This document shows positions 1-6,504 of a DNA stretch of 6,721 nucleotides, one piece after another (position 1 is the stretch's first letter; each line of letters starts with the position of its first letter). Where the stretch lies: positions 2,273 to 8,993 of the forward strand of contig JAPPPH010000167.1 in the NCBI GenBank assembly GCA_028817635.1, given 5' to 3'. Both the position numbers and the translations under genes were made by a program. A model generated the notes under the pieces. It had not been told where the DNA came from. It worked only from the letters and a program-made list of their open reading frames with translations, and searched no databases. The DNA is from Verrucomicrobiales bacterium. GTDB taxonomy: Bacteria; Verrucomicrobiota; Verrucomicrobiia; Limisphaerales; UBA1096.

Positions 1-513
1 CATCGGAGTGTCGGTTCCGACTGAGTCGCCGTGTGCAACCTTAATCGGGGTGACTTTGCCCTTGTGCGGCGTCGGAACTTCCATGGCGGCCTTGTCGCCC
101 TCGACACTGATGATCGGCTGTTCCTCTTCGATCTCATCGCCCACGGCCACGTGGACATCGGTCACGTTGACCGCGTCAGTGCCGACATCAGGCAGGGCAA
201 CTTCCTTAGCGACGATCACCGGTTCAGCCGGCTTTTCTTCCTTGTCAGTTGGCTCGGGTTCGACCGCCGGCGCATCGCCCTCGGCGGGATCGAGCATTAG
301 CATGAGCGTGCCGGTGGAGACGGAATCGCCGACGGCGACCTTGATTTCCGTGACCGTGCCGGCCTTGGGGGAGGGCACCTCCATGGCGGCCTTGTCGCCC
401 TCGACGCTGATGAGCGGCGTGTCCACCTCGATCACGTCGCCGATGTTGACGAGAATCTCCGTTACGTCCGCCGAGTCGGCCCCGATATCCGGTAAATGAA
501 TTTCAATTGCCAT
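1..513 (-). CDS. aceF: Pyruvate dehydrogenase complex E2 (dihydrolipoamide acetyltransferase), N-terminal part with two lipoyl domains, runs off the window
   Basis: E2 carries the lipoyl swinging arms that accept acetyl groups from E1 and pass them to CoA in the cytoplasmic pyruvate dehydrogenase complex. The 171 codons visible from the ATG at 513-511 are open to the window edge. Two tandem lipoyl domains are seen: residues 1 to about 75 and about 103 to 171, each with the lipoylation signature ISVEGDKAAMEVP, so K41 and K141 are the expected lipoyl-lysines, exactly 100 residues apart. They are joined by a flexible Ala/Pro/Glu-rich linker (about 76-102). The peripheral-subunit-binding and catalytic domains lie outside the window. 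The start is 9 bp after the aceE stop, so the two genes are surely cotranscribed; no strong Shine-Dalgarno sequence precedes it. Succinyltransferase or other 2-oxoacid E2 proteins share this fold, but the aceE neighbour and multiple lipoyl domains favour AceF. Confidence 0.93.
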   Translation of the reverse strand, partial: MAIEIHLPDIGADSADVTEILVNIGDVIEVDTPLISVEGDKAAMEVPSPKAGTVTEIKVAVGDSVSTGTLMLMLDPAEGDAPAVEPEPTDKEEKPAEPVIVAKEVALPDVGTDAVNVTDVHVAVGDEIEEEQPIISVEGDKAAMEVPTPHKGKVTPIKVAHGDSVGTDTPM

Positions 514-522
514 GACTCGGGT

Positions 523-3174
523 TTAGCAGAAAAGCGGGTTGGGTTTGTTGACGTCGATTTCGTACTTCGAGATCGCCTCGGTGACGGCGCTTGGCTCAAT
601 GTCACCACGCTTGGCCAATTCGTTGAGGGCGGTGACCACGACGTAATGCCGGTTGACTTCGAAATGGGTACGAAGGTTTTCGCGGCTGTCGGACCGGCCG
701 TAGCCGTCTGTACCGAGCACGGCGTAAGACTCCGCTGGGATAAAGGCGCGAACCTGTTCGGCGTAATTCTTCATGTAGTCCGTGGCAGCGATCGCTGGCT
801 CGCTGCCCATCACGTTTGCGATGTACGGGACGCGCGGCTCGACCCCGGGCTGCAGCAAGTTTTGGCGAGCTGCATCCTGCCCGTCCCGGGCGAGTTCGTT
901 GAACGAAGTCACGCTGAAGACATCGGAGCCGATGCCGTACTCGCTGCTGAGAATTTCTCCCGCCTTGATAACCTCGTTGAGGATCGTGCCGGAACCGAGT
1001 AACTGCACCTTGCCCTTGTCGCCGTCGTTGCTGAGCAGCTTGTAAATGCCGCGGCGGATGCCGTCCTCTGCACCCTCCGGCATGGCCGGTTGGTGGTAGG
1101 TCTCGTTCATCAGGGTGATGTAGTAGTAGATGTTTTCCTGATCCGGGCCGTACATGCGCCGGAGTCCGTCCTGGATGATGACCACCACCTCGTAGGCAAA
1201 CGTGGGATCGTACGAGATACAGTTGGGAACCGTGCTGGCGAGAATGTGACTGTGCCCGTCCTCATGCTGCAGGCCTTCGCCGTTGAGGGTGGTGCGCCCG
1301 GCGGTCGCGCCCAGCAGGAAGCCCCGCGCCTGTTGGTCACCGGCCAGCCACGTCATGTCGCCGACCCGCTGGAACCCGAACATGGAATAGAAAATATAAA
1401 ACGGCACCATCGGTAGGTCATGTGTGCTGTAGCTGGTGGCTGCCGCGACCCACGACGAAATGGCCCCGAGTTCGTTGATGCCCTCCTGCAGCACTTGGCC
1501 GCTTTCGTCCTCCTTGTAGTAGGAAACGCCCTCACGATCCTGTGGCACGTAATTTTGGCCGTGCGGATTGTAGATGCCTATCTGTCGGAACAGTCCCTCC
1601 ATCCCGAATGTACGCGCCTCGTCGGCGATAATCGGGACGATTTTATCTCCGATCGCCTTGTCCTTGAGCAGGATGTTCAACGCCCGGACGAATGCGAGAG
1701 TCGAGGAGATTTCGCGGGATTGCTCGCCCAGCAGGCTATCGAAATCGCTGAGTTCAGGTACGTGAAACTCGCCGGTGAAGTTGGGTGAGCGTTGGGGCAG
1801 ATAGCCGTGAAGCGCCTGTCTGCGGGCGTGCAGGTATTCGTGCTCGGCCGAGCCTTCTTCCAGTTCAAGATAGGGAAACTTCGGGATGTCCTCATCGGGG
1901 ACACGGTCGTTGAGCCATAGCCGGTCTCGCAGATGGATGATCGAGGAGAGATCCATTTTTTTCACCTGATGGGCGACGTTCTTGCCCTCGGCTGCGGTGC
2001 CCATGGAGTAGCCCTTGATGGTCTTGGCCAGGATCACTGTCGGCCGGTCGGTGGTTTCCTCGGCGCGTTTGAGTGCTGCGTAGATTTTTGATGGATCATG
2101 GCCACCCCGGCGGAGTGCAAAAATCTCGTCGTCGGTCATGTCTTCGACCAGTGCGGCGGTCTCCGGGTATTTGCCGAAGAAGTGCTCGCGCACGTAGGCA
2201 CCGTCCTTGGACTTGAAATTCTGGTAGTCGCCATCAACGGTCTCGTTCATCAACTGCAGCAGCTTGCCGGATTTGTCCTTGGCCAAAAGACGATCCCATT
2301 CGCTGCCCCAGATGACCTTGATCACGTACCAGCCGGCCCCGCGGAACAGGCCTTCGAGTTCCTGTATGATTTTGCCGTTGCCCATCACCGGACCGTCGAG
2401 CCGTTGCAGGTTGCAGTTGATCAGGAAACACAGGTTGTTCAGTTTTTCGCGCGCGGCAAAGGCGAGTGCTCCACGGGATTCCGGCTCGTCCATCTCGCCG
2501 TCGCCGAGGAACGCGTACACCCGCTGGCGTGACGTGTCCCGCAGTCCGTTGTTCTCGAGGTATCGCAGGAAACGCGCCTGATAGATTGACGAAATCGGCG
2601 CAAGCCCCATGGAGACCGTGGGGAACTGCCAAAAGTCCGGCATCAATTTCGGGTGCGGATAGGAGGACAGGCCCTTGCCGTGAACCTCCTGACGGAAGTT
2701 ATCCAGCTGTTCCGCAGTCAGTCGGCCCTCGACAAATGCCCGGGCGTAGATGCCGGGGGAGATGTGGCCCTGATAATAAATCAGGTCCCCCTTGTCGTGA
2801 TCATTCGGCGCCCGGAAGAAATGATTGAAGCCGACCTCGTAGAACGCCGCTGCAGATTGGTACGAGGCCATGTGCCCACCCAGTTCGAGGTCTTTTTGCG
2901 ACGCACGGAGAACCATCATGATGGCGTTCCAGCGGATGACGGAACGGATGCGCCGCTCGATGGTGATGTCCCCGGGGTAGGGGTGCTCCTCGGAGAGCGG
3001 GATGGTGTTGCAGTACTGGGTGTGAATCCCGGTGGGCAGGTCCACCCCGTTGGCCAGGGCCTCATCGATCACCTGTTCCACGAGGTACTGGGCGCGCTCG
3101 ACGCCCTCCGTCTTGATGACGGAGTCGATGGCATCGAGCCATTCCCTGGTTTCAGCCGGATCTATGTCGATCAT
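523..3174 (-). CDS. aceE: Pyruvate dehydrogenase E1 component, homodimeric type
   Basis: This thiamine-diphosphate enzyme decarboxylates pyruvate and reductively acetylates the lipoyl groups of E2. At 883 residues it is complete; E. coli AceE has 887, and the two are alike along most of their length. Visible features include the ThDP/Mg motif GDGEMDEPES at about 224-233 followed by INCNLQRLDGPV (D225, N253, N255 and Q257 as metal and cofactor ligands), active-site histidines in GGHMAS (H101), YQGHISPG (H137), GKNVAHQVKK (H402) and GEGLQHEDGHSH (H637), and the catalytic glutamate in GINELGA (E568). The C-terminal domain has the usual LGTDGYGRSDSRENLR motif. The ATG at 3174-3172 gives an N-terminus of the expected length (IDPAETREWLDAI). 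No Shine-Dalgarno sequence is present; the 20 bases before the ATG are AT-rich. It is followed after 9 bp by aceF. No reading-frame defect is seen. Confidence 0.98.
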   Translation of the reverse strand: MIDIDPAETREWLDAIDSVIKTEGVERAQYLVEQVIDEALANGVDLPTGIHTQYCNTIPLSEEHPYPGDITIERRIRSVIRWNAIMMVLRASQKDLELGGHMASYQSAAAFYEVGFNHFFRAPNDHDKGDLIYYQGHISPGIYARAFVEGRLTAEQLDNFRQEVHGKGLSSYPHPKLMPDFWQFPTVSMGLAPISSIYQARFLRYLENNGLRDTSRQRVYAFLGDGEMDEPESRGALAFAAREKLNNLCFLINCNLQRLDGPVMGNGKIIQELEGLFRGAGWYVIKVIWGSEWDRLLAKDKSGKLLQLMNETVDGDYQNFKSKDGAYVREHFFGKYPETAALVEDMTDDEIFALRRGGHDPSKIYAALKRAEETTDRPTVILAKTIKGYSMGTAAEGKNVAHQVKKMDLSSIIHLRDRLWLNDRVPDEDIPKFPYLELEEGSAEHEYLHARRQALHGYLPQRSPNFTGEFHVPELSDFDSLLGEQSREISSTLAFVRALNILLKDKAIGDKIVPIIADEARTFGMEGLFRQIGIYNPHGQNYVPQDREGVSYYKEDESGQVLQEGINELGAISSWVAAATSYSTHDLPMVPFYIFYSMFGFQRVGDMTWLAGDQQARGFLLGATAGRTTLNGEGLQHEDGHSHILASTVPNCISYDPTFAYEVVVIIQDGLRRMYGPDQENIYYYITLMNETYHQPAMPEGAEDGIRRGIYKLLSNDGDKGKVQLLGSGTILNEVIKAGEILSSEYGIGSDVFSVTSFNELARDGQDAARQNLLQPGVEPRVPYIANVMGSEPAIAATDYMKNYAEQVRAFIPAESYAVLGTDGYGRSDSRENLRTHFEVNRHYVVVTALNELAKRGDIEPSAVTEAISKYEIDVNKPNPLFC

Positions 3175-3182
3175 TGAATAAA

Positions 3183-3211
3183 TAAATAGAACGAATACTG
3201 CCTTTTCGCAA
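3183..3211 (-). promoter_or_regulatory. Weak candidate sigma70-like promoter for aceE
   Basis: On the minus strand TTGCGA (3211-3206) and TATTTA (3188-3183) are separated by 17 bases, matching 4 of 6 and 3 of 6 consensus bases. The aceE ATG follows 8 bases after the -10-like element, so a transcript from here would be leaderless or nearly so, in line with the missing ribosome site. The match is modest and AT-rich DNA gives such pairs easily. Confidence 0.25.
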
Positions 3212-3226
3212 AAGCATTACCTCATC

Positions 3227-3316
3227 AAAAAAAGGGGAGGTGGTTTTTTGCCCAAGCGCCCGCCGTGCCGCTTGGCCTGATAACCAAGCGATCTCCCTGC
3301 TCCTCCGCAAAACCAC
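3227..3316 (-). terminator. Candidate intrinsic terminator for the aldehyde dehydrogenase-sulfatase transcript
   Basis: On the minus strand an 8-bp outer stem GTGGTTTT/AAAACCAC encloses a 7-bp CGCTTGG/CCAAGCG hairpin. It is followed by CTCCCC and a run of seven T. The stem-to-T distance of 6 bases is longer than ideal, and an alternative GGGAG/CTCCC pairing would place the stem nearer the T run. The position, downstream of the sulfatase and upstream of aceE, suits a terminator. Confidence 0.35.
3252..3290. repeat. Three alternating half-sites able to form mutually exclusive hairpins
   Basis: CCAAGCG at 3252-3258, CGCTTGG at 3269-3275 and CCAAGCG at 3284-3290. The middle copy can pair with the left one (7 bp, 10-base loop) or with the right one (7 bp, 8-base loop), but not both. 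The middle and right copies are the CGCTTGGCCAAGCG palindrome with 8 bases, CCTGATAA, between its halves. Confidence 0.75.
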
Positions 3317-3326
3317 GCGGGGGGCA

Positions 3327-3352
3327 AACTAGTCGAGTCGGGCCAACTAGTC
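3327..3352. repeat. Short direct repeat AACTAGTC, 18-bp period
   Basis: AACTAGTC occurs at 3327-3334 and 3345-3352, separated by GAGTCGGGCC; each copy contains the 6-bp palindrome ACTAGT. It could be a protein-binding pair with a spacing of nearly two helical turns, or chance. Confidence 0.5.
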
Positions 3353-3377
3353 AAAAGGCCTTTTTGGCCGGATGACC

Positions 3378-3965
3378 TTATTTTTTGCCCCGCATTTGGG
3401 CCTTCCAGCTGTCCGGTTTCTCGGAAATATCGCTGTCGTCCCCGTAATGCTGCTGGAGCTTGGCCAAGCGGTTCTTCATGCGCTTTTGCAGCTTGGCGTG
3501 TTCCGGTTTGCCGTAGAGGTTGCTCAGTTCGTCCGGATCGGTTTTGAGGTCGTACAGTTCCCACTCGTTGCCGAACTGGTAGAAGTGCATCAGCTTGTAG
3601 CGCTGGGTGCGGATGCCGTAGTGGCGCGGCACCATGTGGACGCTTGGGTACTCGTAGTAGTGATAATAGATGCTCTTGCGCCAGTCGTCCGGTTTTTGGC
3701 CCTTGAGCAGCGGCACGAGTGAACGGCCCTGCATGTCGCCGGGAATCGGCGCCCCGGCCATCTCCAAGAACGTCTCGGCATAGTCGAGATTCTGTATGAG
3801 ATTCCGGTTGCGGCTCCCCGGCTTGGTCACGCCCGGCCATTTGACGATAAACGGCATCATCAGCGACTCCTCGTACATCCAGCGCTTGTCATACCAGCCG
3901 TGGTCCCCGATGTAGAATCCCTGATCGGAGGAGTAGATCACCACCGTGTTATCTTCGAGGACAAG
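3378..3965 (-). CDS. Sulfatase, C-terminal piece downstream of the premature TAG (second metal-site half and DUF4976-like domain)
   Basis: In the same frame as the upstream piece, this segment continues directly after the TAG with LVLEDNTVVIYSSDQGFYIGD, the usual sulfatase block that supplies the remaining metal ligands (D351, Q352 in readthrough numbering) and the nearby histidine (H359) and lysine (K364). It goes on through EESLMMPFIVKWPGV to a DUF4976-like C-terminal region with IRTQRYKLMHFY and WELYDLKTDPDELSNLY, and ends in a basic tail at the TAA at 3380-3378. The first possible start inside the frame is a GTG at 3944, which no visible ribosome site supports, so I do not expect independent translation. 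The piece is unchanged in its conserved motifs apart from V339, where a glycine (LGLEDNT-like) is more usual in this family. That fits either recent damage or two nearby base errors. Confidence 0.8.
   Translation of the reverse strand, partial: LVLEDNTVVIYSSDQGFYIGDHGWYDKRWMYEESLMMPFIVKWPGVTKPGSRNRNLIQNLDYAETFLEMAGAPIPGDMQGRSLVPLLKGQKPDDWRKSIYYHYYEYPSVHMVPRHYGIRTQRYKLMHFYQFGNEWELYDLKTDPDELSNLYGKPEHAKLQKRMKNRLAKLQQHYGDDSDISEKPDSWKAQMRGKK
3458..3470. repeat. Iterated palindrome, 12-bp core copy inside the sulfatase
   Basis: GCTTGGCCAAGC (3458-3469) followed by G; the outer base pair of the 14-bp palindrome is lost on the left side. It lies in codons for RLAKL near the sulfatase C-terminus, where the protein sequence does not look strongly constrained. 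Confidence 0.8.
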
Positions 3966-4976
3966 CTACTTCAGCGTGTCCTGCAGTCGACCGATGCTCT
4001 CGTCCACCCCCTTGACGCAGCGGAGGTAATTCTTGGCGTAACGCTGAAATTTCCAGCGAACCAAATCCTTGCCCTCAAGCTTGGCCTTGTGGAACGCCTC
4101 GTCCTTCGGGCCGTAGGCGGCACGCCACTTGGTCAACTGCTCCTTGCTCATGCGCTTCATGTTATGCCAGGCAGAACGGTCCTGCCGCTTTTGCGAGGGA
4201 GGCTGGTTAAACTCCGGGGTGAGATCGACGAACAGGTCGTAGTTCAGGTCCATGTGCCGGTCGATCTCCAGTTCCTGATGCCGCGCCGGCGGGGCGTTGT
4301 CCTCCCATTTGTCAAACAGCGTCGGCGGCTCGGGGATGGTGATGTCATCGTAAAGGTTGAGGTGGCGCAGGGCCGGCATCCAGTTCCGATGCGGCGCCTT
4401 GTGTTGCACCATCATCACGAACGGCTTGCTCTTGTCGCGCTTCTCCTTGAGCCAGTTCACCGCGAGGTCGGTGACCACGTCGGTGCAGTAGCCGTCGAGG
4501 CGCCGCCGGCCATCCGCGAAGATCATGTCCGGGTTGTAGTAGAGGCCTTGTCCCGGCAGCACGGCCCAATCGTCGAACCCCTGCGGTTTGCCCTTGAGGT
4601 GGCTCTTGCCGTAGAGCGCGGTTTGGTAGCCGTTTTTGCGGAGGATTTTCGGAAAGATCTGCTGATTCCAGTCGAACGAGTTGCCGTTGTTCATGAACCC
4701 GTTCTTGTGGCTATGCTTGCCGCTGAGGATCACCGCGCGGCTTGGCCCGCAAATGGAGTTGGAACAAAAACTCTTCTCAAACAGCATGCCCTCCCTGGCC
4801 AGCTTGTCGATGACCGGGGTGGGGTTGACCGACTTCAGCCAGCCGTTGTATGCGCCGATGGCGTGGGGTGCGTGGTCGTCCGTGAAGACGAACAAAATGT
4901 TGGGTCGCTCCGACTTGGCCTCGGCCATCGTCAGCAATCCGGCGAACAACGTGAACAGGGTAACGAATCGTTTCAT
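3966..4976 (-). CDS. Sulfatase, N-terminal piece with signal peptide and formylglycine motif, ends at premature TAG
   Basis: This 336-residue piece begins with a typical signal peptide: MKRF, a hydrophobic core VTLFTLFAGLLTM, and a likely cleavage after AEA near residue 20. The mature part starts PNILFVFTDDH (metal-binding D33, D34). C76 in SICGPSRAVILSG is the cysteine expected to be converted to formylglycine, with R80 conserved. YGKSHLKG (about 122-129) and QHKAPHRNW (about 191-199) match further active-site lysine and histidine positions of the family. The piece ends VDESIGRLQDTLK just before the TAG. I chose ATG 4976 because it opens the signal peptide; a GTG at 5006 would add ten residues of no evident function. 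No Shine-Dalgarno sequence precedes it. It starts 53 bp after the aldehyde dehydrogenase stop, so cotranscription is plausible. Alone it lacks the SSDQG half of the metal site. Confidence 0.85.
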   Translation of the reverse strand: MKRFVTLFTLFAGLLTMAEAKSERPNILFVFTDDHAPHAIGAYNGWLKSVNPTPVIDKLAREGMLFEKSFCSNSICGPSRAVILSGKHSHKNGFMNNGNSFDWNQQIFPKILRKNGYQTALYGKSHLKGKPQGFDDWAVLPGQGLYYNPDMIFADGRRRLDGYCTDVVTDLAVNWLKEKRDKSKPFVMMVQHKAPHRNWMPALRHLNLYDDITIPEPPTLFDKWEDNAPPARHQELEIDRHMDLNYDLFVDLTPEFNQPPSQKRQDRSAWHNMKRMSKEQLTKWRAAYGPKDEAFHKAKLEGKDLVRWKFQRYAKNYLRCVKGVDESIGRLQDTLK

Positions 4977-5014
4977 GGTAAAAAATCGGGCCGGAAAACT
5001 TACCACCCGGCGTC

Positions 5015-5028
5015 CGCTTGGCCAAGCG
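5015..5028. repeat. Iterated palindrome CGCTTGGCCAAGCG between aldehyde dehydrogenase and sulfatase
   Basis: A perfect 14-bp palindrome starting one base past the aldehyde dehydrogenase stop codon (TGA at 5032-5030). Further downstream on the minus strand a weak GCCGG/CCGGC stem (5011-5007 and 4994-4990) precedes a run of six T (4985-4980), so partial termination or pausing between the two genes is conceivable, but this is weak. Confidence 0.9.
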
Positions 5029-5029
5029 A

Positions 5030-6439
5030 TCAGTGGATGACGACCATCTTGGTCTCGGTCATTTCCTCGATCGCATATTTCGGTCCTTCCTTGCCCATGC
5101 CGCTGTCCTTGAGGCCGCCGTACGGCATGGTCTCGGCGCGCCAGGCGGTGCCGAAGTTGATGTGCAGATTGCCGCTGTCCACCTCGCGCGCGAACCGGAT
5201 CGCCTTGTCGATGTCCTGCGTGAAGACGGCGGCACTGAGTCCGAAGCGACTGTCGTTGGCCAGGCGGATCGCGTCATCGATACTCTCCGCGCGGGTCACG
5301 CCCACGGCCGGGCCGAACAATTCCTCGCAGCTCATCCGCATGTCACTGCGGACGTTGGCCAACACAGCCGGTTGAATCACCGCGCCGTTGCGTTTGCCGC
5401 CGCAGCGAAGTTCTGCCCCGTCGCGTTGCGCCTGGCCAAGCCACTCCTCGACGCGCTGTGCGTCCCGTTCACGGACGAGCGGGCCAACGTTCGTTTGCTC
5501 GTCGAGTTGGTCGCCGGCGGTGAGTTGGCTGACCCTGGCCGTGAGCGCTTCGAGCAGGTCGTCGTGGATGCGCGGTGTGGCGAGAATGCGCTGTGACGAG
5601 ATGCAAACCTGTCCGGCGTTGGCAAAGCCGGTCACGGCGATGGCATCGGCCACCTTTTGCGGGTCAGCATCGTTGAGCACGATGACCGGGCTGTTCGAGC
5701 CAAGCTCCATTGTAACCCGTTTCAAGCCGGCCAAGCGGCAGATTTGTTCGCCCACCTCGGCACTGCCGGTGAAGCTGATCTTGCGGACACGCGGGTCGCT
5801 GCAGATCGCTTGGCCAAGCGCGGCGCCGGAACCGGTCACACAGGCGATGGCCTCCTCCGGCAGCCCGGCCTCGAGCAGCAATTCCACCAGTTTAAGCGAG
5901 GAAAGCGGGGTGTCGGAGGCCGGCTTAAGCAGCACGGCGTTGCCGCCGGCGATCGCCGGGCCGACCTTGTGCGCGACGAGGTTGAGCGGAAAGTTGAACG
6001 GGGTGATCGCTGCGACGATGCCGCACGGCACGCGCAGGGTGAAGCCGAGTTTACCGACACCCCCCGGGGTGGAGTCGAGCGGTACAGTCTCGCCGTGCAG
6101 CCGCCGGGCCTCGTCGGCAGAGAGGTCGATTGTTTCGATGGCGCGTCCGGCCTCAATGCGGCCTTCGGCCAACACCTTGCCTTCCTCGGTGCTGATCAGT
6201 CGGCCCAACTCCTCCTGCCGCTCACGCATGAGATCGGCAGCCTTGCGGAGAATCTCGACGCGCCGGTGCGAGGGCATGTTGCGCATGGTTTCTGCGCCTC
6301 TGGCTAGGCCGTCGATGGCAGCGGTGATCTCGGCAGGGGAGGCGCTTGGCACGGTGTCGATGACCGAGCCGTCGAACGGGTTCAGCACCTCGGTCTTTTC
6401 GCTGAGGTCACGCCACTCGCCGTTGAGGAAAAGCTGCAT
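5030..6439 (-). CDS. NAD(P)-dependent aldehyde dehydrogenase, lactaldehyde / phosphate-aldehyde-like subgroup
   Basis: This complete 469-residue protein oxidises an aldehyde to the acid with NAD(P). It has the ALDH hallmarks in order: TPFNFPLN with N149 of the oxyanion hole, LKPAS with K172 for cofactor binding, SFTGSAEVG (about 222-230), the general base E245 in MELGSNSPV, the catalytic cysteine C279 in NAGQVCISSQR, EELFGP with E373, and the C-terminal PYGGLKDSGMGKEGPKYAIEEMTETKMVV. That last motif and the size recall the group containing lactaldehyde, succinate-semialdehyde and nonphosphorylating glyceraldehyde-phosphate dehydrogenases; the substrate is not certain. ATG 6439 is preferred because it opens the typical MQLFLNGEW; a TTG at 6475 would add twelve residues encoded by a palindromic repeat. 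No Shine-Dalgarno sequence is seen. It is followed after 53 bp by the sulfatase, suggesting a shared transcript. Confidence 0.95.
   Translation of the reverse strand: MQLFLNGEWRDLSEKTEVLNPFDGSVIDTVPSASPAEITAAIDGLARGAETMRNMPSHRRVEILRKAADLMRERQEELGRLISTEEGKVLAEGRIEAGRAIETIDLSADEARRLHGETVPLDSTPGGVGKLGFTLRVPCGIVAAITPFNFPLNLVAHKVGPAIAGGNAVLLKPASDTPLSSLKLVELLLEAGLPEEAIACVTGSGAALGQAICSDPRVRKISFTGSAEVGEQICRLAGLKRVTMELGSNSPVIVLNDADPQKVADAIAVTGFANAGQVCISSQRILATPRIHDDLLEALTARVSQLTAGDQLDEQTNVGPLVRERDAQRVEEWLGQAQRDGAELRCGGKRNGAVIQPAVLANVRSDMRMSCEELFGPAVGVTRAESIDDAIRLANDSRFGLSAAVFTQDIDKAIRFAREVDSGNLHINFGTAWRAETMPYGGLKDSGMGKEGPKYAIEEMTETKMVVIH
5807..5820. repeat. Iterated palindrome CGCTTGGCCAAGCG inside the aldehyde dehydrogenase gene
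   Basis: A perfect 14-bp copy in codons for ALGQA (residues about 207-211), a surface-helix region of ALDH proteins. The reading frame across it differs from that across the copy in the sulfatase, so protein conservation does not explain the shared DNA. Confidence 0.9.
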
Positions 6440-6457
6440 GGCCGGAGTGTCGTGTCC

Positions 6458-6473
6458 GCGCTTGGCCAAGCGC
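6458..6473. repeat. Iterated palindrome, 16-bp copy GCGCTTGGCCAAGCGC upstream of the aldehyde dehydrogenase
   Basis: The longest contiguous copy, 18 bp upstream of the preferred ATG at 6439. In a transcript it would form a hairpin or an inter-strand dimer site in the 5' leader; as DNA it could bind a dimeric protein. No promoter is recognisable around it. Confidence 0.9.
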
Positions 6474-6504
6474 AATAAAAAAGCCTGTCGATGGCTGTCG
6501 TGGA

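Larger units (their letters stand above)
3175..3377. other. Structured intergenic region between the sulfatase and aceE
   Basis: These 203 bp lie after the sulfatase stop and before the aceE start. I see no coding potential. Read on the minus strand it contains, in order: a short GGCC-AAAAA-GGCC-TTTT hairpin (3353-3369), a direct repeat AACTAGTC (3327-3334 and 3345-3352), three alternating CGCTTGG/CCAAGCG half-sites (3252-3290), an enclosing GTGGTTTT/AAAACCAC inverted repeat (3240-3247 and 3309-3316), a T7 run (3233-3227), and an AT-rich stretch leading into aceE. It must hold the sulfatase terminator and probably the aceE promoter. Confidence 0.7.
3378..4976 (-). pseudogene. Secreted S1-type (formylglycine-dependent) sulfatase interrupted by one in-frame TAG codon
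   Basis: Two adjacent open frames lie in the same reading frame and together make one 532-codon sulfatase, separated only by a TAG at 3968-3966 (codon 337). Read through, the product has a signal peptide, an N-terminal metal-binding FTDDH, the CGPSR sulfatase signature, a lysine/histidine active-site set, the second half of the metal site in SSDQGFYIGDHG, and a DUF4976-like C-terminal domain, all in the order expected for type I sulfatases that remove sulfate esters from glycans or sulfated sugars in the periplasm or outside the cell. Without readthrough the active site is split, so neither piece should be active. The other stops in the window are TAA or TGA, and nothing else suggests TAG reassignment. 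A recent nonsense mutation, a base-call error or natural amber suppression all fit. The substrate cannot be told from sequence alone. Confidence 0.85.

Noticed and set aside
8..499. Plus-strand Ser/Thr-rich repeated open frame opposite aceF, resembling a repetitive surface protein
   Set aside because: The apparent repeat is the antisense image of the two lipoyl domains, whose minus-strand translation is unmistakable.
608..618. CGCTTGGCCAA near the aceE 3' end as an independent copy of the iterated palindrome
   Set aside because: It encodes the conserved ELAKRG of AceE, so protein constraint explains most of it. It is counted only as a half-site.
3252..3290. CRISPR-like array from the repeated half-sites
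   Set aside because: There are only three 7-base units in alternating orientation with 10- and 8-base gaps, with no direct repeats of CRISPR length and no cas genes.
3217..3840. A 207-codon minus-strand frame overlapping the sulfatase C-terminal part in another frame
   Set aside because: It has no family features, is Arg/Gly/Gln-rich, and overlaps sulfatase sequence whose motifs are clear. It does not rescue the TAG, because the two sulfatase pieces are in the same frame.
3966..3968. Pyrrolysine or another reassigned amber codon as the preferred explanation of the sulfatase TAG
   Set aside because: Sulfatases are not known to need pyrrolysine, no tRNA or pyl gene is in the window, and only one TAG interrupts a gene here. 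It is kept only as a possibility.
3900..5375. A 491-codon open frame on the plus strand opposite the sulfatase and the end of the aldehyde dehydrogenase
   Set aside because: It spans two real minus-strand genes, has low-complexity Val/Leu/His-rich sequence and no recognisable domain. Long antisense frames are common opposite GC-rich genes.
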